Assembly: GCF_001540865.1 (NCBI RefSeq)
Contig: NC_033629.1
Coordinates: 6,873,403 to 6,937,402 of the forward strand
Direction of reading: 5' to 3'
DNA: 64,000 bases
Source of the DNA: Ananas comosus
Lineage: Eukaryota > Streptophyta > Magnoliopsida > Poales > Bromeliaceae
Shown: positions 47,340 through 57,380 of the stretch, in pieces
Numbering within the stretch: position 1 is the first letter of the stretch
Layout: each line of letters opens with the position of its first letter
Translations under genes and position numbers: made by a program
The notes under the pieces: model-generated
Told to the model about the DNA's origin: nothing
The model's input: the letters and a program-made list of their open reading frames with translations, nothing else
The model's database searches: none

Positions 47340-48035
47340 ACTAGAAAATATCTATTATCCTAACAACCCCATTCGAAATTCGATTTCAAATCGCAACCGA
47401 TTCAAAATTCAATTTCGAATTTCGAATCCCCAACCAACCCCCAAAAATCTCCCAACCAACCACATCCATTCGAATTTTGAATACCTATTCATCCAACAAC
47501 CGATTCAAAATTCGATTTGAAATTTCGAATCCCTAATCAACCCCCAAAATATCTTCCAACCAATCACAACTGATTCAAAATTCGATTTCGAATTTCGAAT
47601 CCCCAACCAACCCCCAAAAATCTTCCAACCAACCACATCTATTCGAATTTTGAATATCTATCCATTCAACAACTGATTCAAAATTCGATTTCGAATTTCG
47701 AATCCCCAACCAACCCCCAAAATATCTTCCAACCAACCACAACAACCGATTTCGAATTTCGAATCCCCGACCAACTCCTAAAATATCTTCCAACCAACCA
47801 CATCCATTCGAATTTTGAATTTCTATCCATCCAACAACCAATTCACGAATCCCCAACCAACCCCCAAAATATCTTCCAACCAACCATAACAACCGATTTC
47901 GAATTTCGAATCCCCAACCAACTCCCAAAATATCTTCCAATCAACCACATCCATTCGAATTTTGAATATCTATCAATCCAACAACCGATTCAAAATTTGA
48001 TTTCGCATTTCGAATCTCTAACCGACTTAAAATAT
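47340..48035. repeat. Array of 150-170 bp units with inverted sub-motifs
   Basis: Four to five imperfect units are built from CCAACCAACCCCCAAAATATC and CATTCGAATTTTGAAT. Within units TTCGAATTTTGAA is followed by its reverse complement TTCAAAATTCGA about 22 bp later, so each unit can form a hairpin with arms of about 12 bp. Unit starts lie near 47470, 47641, 47807 and 47956. Confidence 0.75.
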
Positions 48036-48054
48036 CTCTCGCCGCCCCTTCTAC

Positions 48055-48062
48055 TATAAATA
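48055..48062 (+). promoter_or_regulatory. TATA-box-like site in the repeat island
   Basis: TATAAATA in TCTACTATAAATATGAG, followed by an A/G-rich stretch. It resembles the promoter of an LTR or gene, but no coding sequence follows. Confidence 0.4.
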
Positions 48063-48469
48063 TGAGAATAAAAATCAATACGGGGGACGATACAAAGAGA
48101 TGAGAGAGCAAATAGATAGAGAGAGACAACGAAAAAAAAAGAGGAGAGAACAAATATATAGGGAGAGACGATAGCAATAGAGAGAGAGATTACGATAAAA
48201 AGAGGAGAAATAATATTATTTCTACCCTTGCTACACGCTTTTCTACGTACAAAAAAATTCAAGGGAGGAGAGATCGCCGAGCCGCGGAAAGGAGGAGAGA
48301 TCGTTGAGCCGCTTTATCCAATCCGTCATTTGATCAACAGATAAAAAAATAATAATAATAAAACATGTCAAAAAAATAAAAAAGATACATTTTCGCCCTC
48401 TCTTTTTCTTTTTCTTTTTTTTTAGGTCCTGCTACCGTAGTCATCCATATCATCTAGACGACTTCGATG

Positions 48470-48990
48470 GGAGAGTGGAGGGGAGCCAATGGCTTCCCGT
48501 TTCTTCGAACCTCTCAATACCTCATTCGACACTGTTAATTGATGGAATGGGTGATCTACATTGCCGCGACCACCTCCAGCATCGCTGGTTTAATATTTTC
48601 GAGAGAAGAGGGGAAGGGAATCAAAGATTCCCCGTTTCTTTGGACCCTTCAACATCTTTCGAAAATGTCAAATCAAATCCGACGGCCGAATAGATCCGCA
48701 CCACCATCATCATCTTCATCGACGTGATCTCTAGTATCGCCGGTTTGATATTTTCGAAAGAAGAGGGAAGGGGGATATTTGATTCCCCGTTTCTTCAGAC
48801 CCTTTAACATCTTTCGAAAATGTCAAATCAAATCCGCCGGCTGTTAAGATCTATGCCACCGTGATTATCTTCGCCGTCGTCATCTCTAACCTTATCTGTT
48901 CGGTGTTTTCGAAAGAAGAGGGGAGGGGAATCAAAGATTCCCCGTTTCTTCAGACCCTTCAATCCCTTTCGAGAACATTAAATCAATCCA
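48470..48990 (+). repeat. Three to four units of about 140 bp
   Basis: The phrase TTTTCGARAGAAGAGGGGA, then ATTCCCCGTTTCTTCRGACC and AACATCTTTCGAAAATGTC, recurs near 48595, 48750 and 48905, with a weaker first copy near 48475. Divergence between copies is moderate. Confidence 0.75.
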
Positions 48991-49019
48991 CAAAACTTTC
49001 AAACCAGTTCAGATTCAAG

Positions 49020-49300
49020 CCACATCAAGATCAAAACGGAAATTTCTTCGGACCCCAAATCGAGATCAAGCGGGGATTTTTTCGGACCCCAAATCGAGAT
49101 CAAACGGGGATTTCTTCGGACCCCAAATCGAGATCAAACAGGAATTTCTTTGGACCCCAAATCGAAATCAAACGGGAATTTCTTCGGACCCCAAATCAAG
49201 ATCAAAACGGGAATTTCTTCAAACCCAAAATCAAATTAGAATCAAAAGGAGATTTCGTCGGACTCCAAATCGAATTGCAAAATTAAAAGAGAATTTTCTC
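49020..49300 (+). repeat. Array of about 36-bp units
   Basis: Seven or so units of the form GGATTTCTTCGGACCCCAAA plus TCGAGATCAAACG. Units are more uniform in the middle and decay at the 3' side. Confidence 0.8.
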
Positions 49301-49494
49301 GGACCCGAAATAGAATTGAAAAAAAAACTAAGTCCACAAATAAAACCCAAATCCAAACCCAAAATCCAAACCTAAACCCATAAAACCCAAATCCAACCCA
49401 AGTCCACAAATAAAAACTCCAAACCAAAACCTAAATAAAAAAAACCCAAAACCAAACCAAGTCCACAAATAAAACTTGAACCTGAACCCAAATC

Positions 49495-50815
49495 CATAAA
49501 CCTAACCTCATGAACCATATACCAAGTTCATGAACTACGAACCATATCCATGAACCTTACCGAAGTTCGTGAACCAAATCTCATGAACCATACCCAAGTT
49601 CATGAACCACATCATACTCAAGTTCATGAATCAAATCTCATACACCAAATCTATGAACCATGAACCAAGTTCATGAACTATACACCATATCCCATGGACC
49701 ATACCTAGGTTCATGAACCAAGTCACATGAACCATAAACCAACCCTCATAAATCATACACCAAGTTCATGAATTATAAACCAAGTTCATGAACCGTACCG
49801 TATGAATCATGAACTAAATCCCATGAACCATGAACCAAGTTCATGAACTATAAACCATATCCATAAACCATACACCAATCCATGAACCATACACCATATC
49901 CCATGAACCATACCTAAGTTCATGAACCATGAACCAAGTCCATAAACTAAGTCCATAAAGCAAATCTATGAACCATATCCAAGTTCATGAACCAAATTCC
50001 ATACACCAAACCCAATGGACCATATCCAAGTTCATGAAACAAATCCAATAACCGAACACCATGAACCATACCCAAGTTCATGACTCAAGTCTCATGTTCA
50101 TAAACCATAAACCAAACCTCATGAACCATACCCAAGTTCATAAACCATGAACCAAACCTCATGAGCCATACACCAAGTTCATGAACTATAAACCAAACCC
50201 CATAAACCATGGACCAAATTCATGAACCCAATCCCATAAACCATACCCAAGTTCATGAACTAAATATCATGAACCATACATCAAACCCTATGAGTTATAA
50301 ACCTCATGAACTATACACCACATCCCATGAACCAAATTTCATATGCCAAACTTTATGAACCATACCCAAGTTCATGAACCAAACCAAATTCTATGAGCCA
50401 TACACCAAACCATGTCCAAATCTCATGAACTCTACCCAAATCTCATGAACCATAAGCCATACCCAAGTTCATGAACCAAACCCCATAAACCATACCCAAG
50501 TTCATGAACCAAACAAACCTAACCCCATGAACCATGAACCAAGTTCATGAACCAAATCTCATGAACCATACACCAATTCCATACATGAACCAAACAAACC
50601 TAACCCCATGAACCATAAACCAAGTTCATGAACCAAATCCCATGAACCATACACCAATTCCATACATTAACCAAACAAACCAAACCCCATAAACAATACA
50701 CCATGTTCATGAACCATAAACTAAATCTCATGAACCATGAACCAAATCCCATATACCAAATCCTATACACCAAATCTCATGAACCATACATCAAGCTCAT
50801 GCCCAAAGTTCATCA
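49495..50815. repeat. 1.3-kb array rich in the palindrome GTTCATGAAC
   Basis: Dozens of short units (about 18-22 bp) of the type CCAAGTTCATGAACCATA alternate with CCCATGAACCATACACC. GTTCATGAAC is a perfect 10-bp palindrome. Spacing is irregular and spacers are not unique, so it is not a CRISPR array. Confidence 0.8.
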
Positions 50816-50826
50816 TAAACTTTTTC

Positions 50827-51600
50827 TTTACTCTAGCTCATATACTTAGAGTAAAAATCAAATGCAAAATCGGCTACCCCTAATACATATATTTAGGGCT
50901 AAGTCAACCCCACCCGCCTTAGCACATATATTAAGGCAAAATCATCTCCAAATCAATAAAGTTCTAAATTATATACTTAGAATTCAGTCAAATGATATCA
51001 AGTTCATTCGAACTCTAACACATATACTTAGAGTTTATCTGACTAACCCTAACACATATTTTTAGGGTCTAGTCAACCTGTTGCTCTAGCACATATACCT
51101 AGAGTGGAAGTCAAACCAAGCTCGACTAGTCCTAACACATACACTTAGGGTCTAGTCAGCCTTTTGCTCTAGCACATATACCTAGAGTAAAATCCATACC
51201 CAATTGAGCTCTAATACATATACTTAGAGCTCAAGCAAATCAAACCCCACGAACCCTAACATAATACCTTGGTTAGATCCTCACTTTAGGACATATAACT
51301 AGAGTGAAAAATATATTAAACTCGGTTAATCCTGATACATACACTCAGAAATTAACCGTTCTCTACTTTCGGATAATATCAAATTCGACCTATCTCAAAA
51401 CATATACTTGGGGTACGGTCACATCTCCACCTTGGAATATACAACCAAGGTAAATATAATCGGACTCTAAGACATATACTTAGAGCCAATTAGACTCTAA
51501 TACATAGAGTTTAAGATTGACTAGGTCTTAACACACATACTTAGGACCTAGTTAATCTCAAATCCAATTGAATCCTAATACATATACTTATGATTCAATA
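50827..51600. repeat. Array of about 19 hairpins with constant loop and covarying stems
   Basis: Each unit is an inverted repeat around a loop like CACATATAC. Examples: TTTACTCTA/TAGAGTAAA (50827-50855), GCCTTA/TAAGGC (50916-50937), AACTCTAA/TTAGAGTT (51011-51035), ACCCTAA/TTAGGGT (51046-51068), TTGAGCTCTAA/TTAGAGCTCAA (51204-51234), CGGTTAAT/ATTAACCG outer arms (51323-51358), ACCTTGG/CCAAGGT (51429-51451), ACTAGGTCTTAA/TTAGGACCTAGT (51520-51552), TTGAATC/GATTCAA (51568-51598). Stem sequence changes between units while pairing is kept, often with only G-T type mismatches. Centres are about 35-50 bp apart. Confidence 0.85.
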
Positions 51601-52174
51601 AACCAAAATACGATTCATTCAATCCCATCTATAAAGGTCTCTTAATCGAAGGTGCCCCAATGCCACAGGGGGTAATTAACAATAGATGTTTGCATCTATT
51701 GGAAGCCATGAACCTGCAATATCTGATACCCATATACATATACGTACTAATCTGAATCATGAATACTACCCCACGGCAAAACCCATCGACAATGCGAGGT
51801 GCGTCATTCGCGGTGGCAGACAAGCGCTCCCCCTCTCTAATACATAGAGTTTAAAATTGACTAGGTCTTAACACACATACTTAGGACCTAGTTAATCTCA
51901 AATCCAATTGAATCCTAATACATATACTTATGATTCAATAAACCAAAATACGATTCATTCAATCCCATTTATAAAGGTCTCTTAATCGAAGGTGCCCCAA
52001 TGCCACAGGGGGTAATTAACAATAGATGCTTGCATCTATTGGAAGCCATGAACCTGCAATATCTGATACCCATATACATATACGTACTAATCTGAATCAT
52101 GAATACTACCCCACAGCAAAACCCATCGACAATGCGAGGTGCGTCATTCGCGGTGGCAGACAAGCGCTCCCCCT
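51495..52174. repeat. 340-bp tandem duplication
   Basis: Copies 51495-51834 and 51835-52174 differ at only a few positions. Each starts CTCTAATACATAGAG and ends AAGCGCTCCCCCT. The first copy includes the last hairpins of the covarying array. The high identity implies a young duplication, or an assembly artefact. Confidence 0.9.
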
Positions 52175-52824
52175 ACTGTAGTTTCTTTAAATCCTCTTCG
52201 AGTTTCTGCTTCACGCTGTTTGGGAAATACGCCCCATACAGCATTCCGCATAACTCATCCTACTTCATCTGCAACGCCACCAACCGTCGAGTACCCCTCA
52301 TCTTCCTCCACCAAGCATGCGCATTACCAGCCAAACAATGCACTCCCAGATATACCTGCTCCCGCTCTGGTATAAATAAGTCCTCGAATAGCTTCTCCAT
52401 CGCACTCACCCAGCCCTCTACAACCCAAGGCTCCGTGCAACTACCATCGAAACACGGCGGATCAAATCGATGGAAATGAGCAAGCCTCTCTGTCATCCGC
52501 TCCTACTCAGTCTCAAACATCTGTGATGTCTCTCCCGGGAATATAACTGGCACTGTAGGAATTGTCACTGGTGGAGAGTACAGCTGCGGCTCGTGCGGCC
52601 ATTGGAGTAGTCGGTGGTGGTGCCGGCTGCTCCGGTGCTCTTCTCGGCGGCTAAGTAAATGCCTCGCACATCCTCTATAATAGTACCTCGTGCTGCCTCG
52701 TCGCCTCAGTCAGGGCAGCCAACTGCTCTCTCAGATCAGGGGGTACACTTGGCCCTGCCTGCTCAAGCATCTCTGACGGTGCGAGACGATCCCGCGTCGA
52801 CGGTTGACCTTGACGTTGATACAT
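52175..52824 (-). pseudogene. Element F gag N-terminal part
   Basis: Start taken at the ATG at 52822-52824 (MYQRQGQPSTRDRL), the first Met after the primer site. Gag blocks follow: FHRFDPPCFDGSCTEPWVVE, WVSAMEKLFEDLFIPEREQV, GNAHAWWRKMRGT, FPNSVKQKLEEDLKKLQ, where the island interrupts it. Stops occur near 52260, 52500 and 52650. It belongs with 46083-47135. Confidence 0.87.
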
Positions 52825-53110
52825 GGCTACCTGAAATCAAAACAATGGTGAGATACAAAACACACTCAATTCTCGACCCAATCAAGAGAAAGTCTGGAAG
52901 GCCGCCCCTGTTTCTCCTCAAAATTATGCCGTCTGCAGCCGACATAATTTCCTTGGCCGAAACAGACACTTCTTCAGTCACTCACTCCACTCAAGGATGA
53001 GTTAAAACAATTCAATGGCTGACTTTCGCAATGAATTACGCCTCTCGCGTCTTGTCTTCCTAAGGTTTGCCAAGCTTAAAGTTTTCTAGGTCCCAATAAC
53101 CTAATACTAA

Positions 53111-53122
53111 GCTCTGATACCA
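53111..53122 (-). other. Primer-binding site (tRNA-iMet) of element F
   Basis: Minus strand TGGTATCAGAGC, exact complement of initiator tRNA-Met, 8 bp from the LTR, with the same spacing as in element D. Confidence 0.92.
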
Positions 53123-53130
53123 ACTTAATC

Positions 53131-55003
53131 AGTCACGCCCCGGATTACACGTTCCCCAGGGCACGCCAACAAATACGCCGTATACATAGAAATTTTTCTT
53201 GTATACGAAGCGATAGCTGTACCTGTAAATAAACCAAGCTACAACCATAAGGTAATGAGCTGCTAAACTAAAAAACATATATATATAAAAACCTCGAAGG
53301 GTTTAAGTACATATAAAAAGTCTACAATATCACTCGCTCCAGCGAGTACCCAGACAACAACTATATGTACAAAAATATCCCAAAACTACCTGTGGAAGGT
53401 ACTTCTCTAGCATGCAATCCGTCGGGAAGGGATCTAGCTCGCAACTCCCTTTCCACGATCAGAATCAAGAACAGCAGCAGTCGCAGAAGAAGGCTCTGCA
53501 AAAATGGGTCAACAATTGGGTGTGAGAACTACTGCAAAAAGAAGTAGTCCTCAGTGCGTACCGCTACCGACCTCAATGGCTCACCTACTAAGTCTACAAA
53601 ATGTATGCTAGAAGATAGTAAATGAAGCTGGTACAAACTCTACAGCTATATGCCACTATACTATCGCTAACCAACACTAGCTGTTTGTAGATGTAAACAT
53701 GATGCAATCTCTGACCCAATCTCACTAGGAACTGTGAACACACCCATCCCGCCTGCCGAAGCTACACCAACCATCACCACGCTGGGTTGTTGGTGGAGAG
53801 CAAGTCCAACCAGGATACTACGACAACAACGCAAAAGCACTAAGCCCGACTCCGGAGTGGCACTCGTGGGCGCTACCCAACCGAGTATGCAAGCGTATCT
53901 CTGCTGAGCTCAATTAGGCTCTCACAGGCTATAATCAAAGCAAATGGGTCTAACTGGTCTAGAAAGCAAAGCTCACGTGCCCTCGGCACAATCTGATGCA
54001 AATACAGAAATCTGGGTCCACCGTCAATAGCGACAGCAACCGACAATCCAAAACAGTCTACATACTACTGTAAAATAAACTCGACATCTCAGCATGAGCG
54101 TAAATTCATTCTACACTATTCTGTATATCCACTGCGTACAAACTGCGGCGAAACAAACTAACTACAGCTCCTAAAGTTAAATCTGTTAGTTTTCAAAAAG
54201 TGACAGTGTAGAATCTGATAGTTTTCTCCTAAGTCAATTCTAAGTCCAACATATAAAATTACACTACTAGCTTAACTCTAAATTCAGATTTAAAATACTA
54301 ATCCATGAATTCGAGTACTAGCAAGAAAATACACAGATGATACATGTTGATGATGCTAAAACTTAGAAGATAATCCGACGATTTCGGTAAACTTCAACCC
54401 ACCTCGAAAAGCTAGTCTAACAACGGCGAGAAGTCGAGAGAAGGGAAAACACGTGCTCGCCCGGCCTCCAACGGCGCAACCGCGACGTCCACGCGCTAGA
54501 GCGGCTCCCCGGCGCAACGTCGACGCCGATCCGAGCTCAAGCCGTAGCCTCCACCAAGCACACCATTAAACTAGAAAGAGAGAGGGAAAGGATAATTATC
54601 CTCAGGTGACCAAGTTGAGTGGATAAATATAAAGAGGGAGTAGGTGGCATGCTTATCCACCAACCAAAAGACCATTCTGCCCCTCACCAACTCAACATCC
54701 CAGCTGGAGTACCGGTACCAGCTCGATGCCGTACCGGTACTCAGCATCAATTATCGCAACCCGAGAGCAGCAGTTCGAAAAATACACTGGGGTATCGGTA
54801 CTCCCCTGCATGGTACCGGTACTCAATACTGAAACCTGCACTTTGCAGACTTCAATATCAAACTCTGCTCTCGCGTCGCACTGAGTCCGTTTTGCGTCCA
54901 TTTCGCGCCAAAATGACTCCGACTTGTCCCGACACTCTCCAGATGTGTCGACAAGCCTCAGATGCTGAGATCTCACTGGCAACCAAACATCAGGGATACT
55001 ACA
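53131..55003 (-). mobile_element. LTR F right: 5' LTR of element F, 1.87 kb
   Basis: Starts AGTCACGCCCCGG (the T of the expected TG mutated) and ends GGATACTACA. CTTTC at 55004-55008 repeats the 5 bp left of LTR F left, so element F spans 44786-55003. In its own orientation it carries the GTACCGGTAC array, then a TATA-like TATATTTA near 54630, then a CT-rich leader. An acceptor-like TTTTTGCAG|AGCC lies near 53497. Confidence 0.92.
54708..54835 (-). repeat. U3 array of GTACCGGTAC palindromes (LTR F)
   Basis: Four GTACCGGTAC-type cores (two pairs), with CAACCCGAGAGCAG between the pairs as in LTR B. The array lies about 80 bp upstream of the TATA-like box in LTR orientation. Confidence 0.75.
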
Positions 55004-55468
55004 CTTTCTCTCCCCATATCTCTCCTTTTGTCCCAATACATCCCCCTCTCCCTCTTTTGCCAATGCCTCTCTTTTTCCCCCCTCCTCGATCTCTATCCCT
55101 CTCTTCTCTCCCACACACTATCCTCAATGCGGCCATCATCTTCCCTAATTGGATAGTTGCGACGAGACTGGTAGCCATAGAGAGGGTTACCTGCTGCTTG
55201 CGATTGATCTGGCCTACGCAATCTATGCAGGTAAGATAGCTTCCACCTAGGGGTGCCCTAGCCCTTCTTTCCCTCTGTGATCTGCTCTAGGCCTACCTCG
55301 GGAGGTAAAATAGCTTACAGTTCAGAGTGCTCTGAACCCTCTAACCCTCACAATTCCCTCCTCTCCCTCTTTCTCTTCTCTTCGTTCTTGTCTTGATGCT
55401 AGCCTAGCCCTATTTTCGATTTATTTTTTAAAAAAGTGTATTTGGCTCATTGTTTGGATATTTGGAGA
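55004..55468. other. Pyrimidine-rich host sequence of element F (right side)
   Basis: Begins with the CTTTC target duplication and continues the CT-rich type seen before 44786. AGGTAAGATAGCTTCCACC and AGGTAAAATAGCTTACAG (near 55230 and 55302) are similar and resemble splice donors. It may itself be an older LTR leader. No gene is visible. Confidence 0.5.
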
Positions 55469-55691
55469 CACTACAAGAAGAAGGAATTTTGGCGGCGACT
55501 TTTTCATGGCGACAACTACTGTCGCCACCAATGTAGAAGATATAGTGGCGACAAATAAATGTCGCCACCAATGTAGAAGATATGGTGGCGACAAATAAAT
55601 GTTGCCACCAATACATAAACAATGGTGGCGGCATATAAATGTCGCCGCCAATACATCAACAATGGTGGCGACAACTATACATCGCTACCAA
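55469..55691 (+). mobile_element. CACTA (En/Spm) transposon terminus with subterminal repeats
   Basis: CACTACAAGAAGAAGG is a typical CACTA terminal inverted repeat. It is followed by at least eight TGGCGACA / TGTCGCCAC motifs in both orientations, the subterminal transposase-binding type of array known for this superfamily. The 3 bp before it are AGA. No partner terminus with that sequence is found downstream, so the far end is lost or replaced. The transposase-like gene at 58920 may belong to it. Confidence 0.85.
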
Positions 55692-55700
55692 TATTAATAA

Positions 55701-56198
55701 GGGATAATTGCCTATATACCCCTCATACGTTTGAAAATATTATACTTTTTTTTTCTTTCTAAAATACCCTTCATATGTTTCACCGTTATTGCAAAATACC
55801 CCCGCAGTTATCTCCTGTTAAGTTAACTTGGGTTAAATGTGAGTTAACTATCTACCACAGTTAAAAAATAATTACAATGTCAATTTTGCCCTTAACTTAA
55901 GGACAAATAAAAAATGTTGGTGACAGTAGAGGGGTATATTGGAAAAGACCAAAAGTCAAAATACTTTTTGTACACCTGACTTTAAGGGCAAATAAAAAAA
56001 TCAGTGATGGTGGAAAGGTATACTTGAAAGGGCAAAATAGTAATTTTACAAAGATAATATAGTTAATTAACAGATTTTAACTCTAGGGGTATATTAGAAA
56101 TAGGTTGGAACGTAGAAAGGGTATTTTTAATATTAGCCTTCTAAAAAGGGTAAATCGAAAAGTCGGAAACTTTTCAGGGATATATAAGCAATTGCCCC
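55701..56198. mobile_element. MITE, Mutator type, 498 bp, 9-bp target duplication TATTAATAA
   Basis: Terminal inverted repeats GGGATAATTGCCTATATACC and GGGGCAATTGCTTATATATC pair with few mismatches. TATTAATAA occurs immediately left (55692-55700) and right (56199-56207). A 9-bp duplication with such ends fits Mutator-like elements. It has no coding capacity. It sits inside the CACTA-derived block. A related partial copy lies at 58489. Confidence 0.92.
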
Positions 56199-56294
56199 TA
56201 TTAATAATATGCAGCCAAGGGGGCAGGAGCCGGAGCTGGTGGGGTGGGTGTAGTGTGGTGTGGGGCCATGTGGGGAAGGGGGTTGGGTAGCCAA

Positions 56295-56338
56295 TTATTT
56301 TATTTTATTTTATTTTATTTTATTTTATTTTATTTTTT
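56295..56338. repeat. ATTTT pentanucleotide microsatellite
   Basis: Eight or more perfect TTTTA units in a row. Confidence 0.9.
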
Positions 56339-57348
56339 GCATTGATTTGGATTGAGGAATTAAATTTNCTCTCATTATAAAGAGTTAATATATATAATTT
56401 TTTATCCATAGGTTTTAAATATTTTTGATTATATGTATTAAATATAAATTTTAATTTTATAATATTGATCACTTATGTATAGATTATACAAAAAAAAAAT
56501 AAAAAGTTTGATAGAGTTTAAGTTAATATTTACTTGAATAAATTTAGTTGAAAGAATTACATGAAGCACATTAACTAAATCCATAAATCAAAACGATGCA
56601 TTTAAATTTTGAACTGAAAATTTATTAATTGACTCAAATCTATTTTGTAGAAAGGTTGGACACAGTAAAAACAAAATTTAAAAAGGTTGGATGACTGATT
56701 AAAAATTGTTCATAGTTAAGAAAAGTTTTATACGTTTTTACTTTGATTTTAATATCAAACTTCAATACTATATTTATAGTCTGATAAGTGATCAATTTCA
56801 CATTTAAAGTCTTTTAGAATATATAAAATATGATTGGTCGACCTTTAATTTTAACATTTAGGCATTGTAAAATTTATTAGATAGTTTAATAAATTTTTTC
56901 CTCAAATAAAATTACTAATTAAACAAAATCGATTGATACTCAACTTTATCTTCGTCTGGAATAAAATTAAAATATAAAAGGGTAAATTACACTTTGGTCC
57001 CAAAATATAAGATCTAGTACTTTAGTCTTCAAATTTTAATATATTACATTTTCTTGCTTAAACTCTGAGGCACGTGACGCTTTAATTCTCAAACTTTAAT
57101 TACTTACAATTTTCTAATTATGAGTCATAAGATATTTTAATCTTTAACTTTTTACTGCTGGTATTATATTTTTTTCTCTTATTATTTTTTTATCATTTTT
57201 ATATTTTTTATTCTTGTGCTTTTATTTTTTTGAGAGATATATTCTTATGCCTTTATTGTAATTTCTTTTATATGTATTCTATTTATTCTTTAACTCTTCT
57301 TTTTTATATTACTTTTTAGTTTTATTTATTATTTGTTTTTATGAAATA

Positions 57349-57380
57349 GACCCGCCGCAGCGTGCGGGCACTTTCACTAG
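57349..57380 (+). mobile_element. Helitron 3' terminus (hairpin plus CTAG)
   Basis: CCCGCCGCAGCGTGCGGGC forms a GC stem, followed after about 9 nt by CTAG and then T. This is the canonical Helitron 3' end (hairpin, CTRR, insertion before T). The 5' end is not certain: TCTCATTATAAAG just after the N at 56368 is a candidate, which would give about 1 kb of AT-rich sequence with no helicase gene. A partial MITE-like end (GGGTAAATTACACTTTGGTCC, 56980) lies inside. Confidence 0.7.

Larger units (their letters stand above)
47136..52174. repeat. 5-kb island of stacked tandem repeats inside gag
   Basis: Gag reading EEDLKKLQ stops at 52175 and resumes QRSVQEYIREF at about 47127, so about 5 kb was inserted between adjacent codons. 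The insert starts with an A run (47135-47148) and GGGCC/GGCCCA-rich sequence, includes a TATAAATA (48055-48062) and is otherwise a series of at least five different tandem arrays, listed separately. No LTR ends, TIRs or coding motifs of a known element are visible, and no clear target duplication. It may be the LTR or untranslated region of an undescribed element. Confidence 0.8.

Noticed and set aside
49495..50815. CRISPR-like array
   Set aside because: Units are short, variable and without unique spacers of constant length, and the context is a plant retroelement.
51700..51740. Primer-binding site in the repeat island (GGGTATCAGAT on the minus strand)
   Set aside because: Matches the tRNA-iMet complement only in part, with no LTR end next to it.
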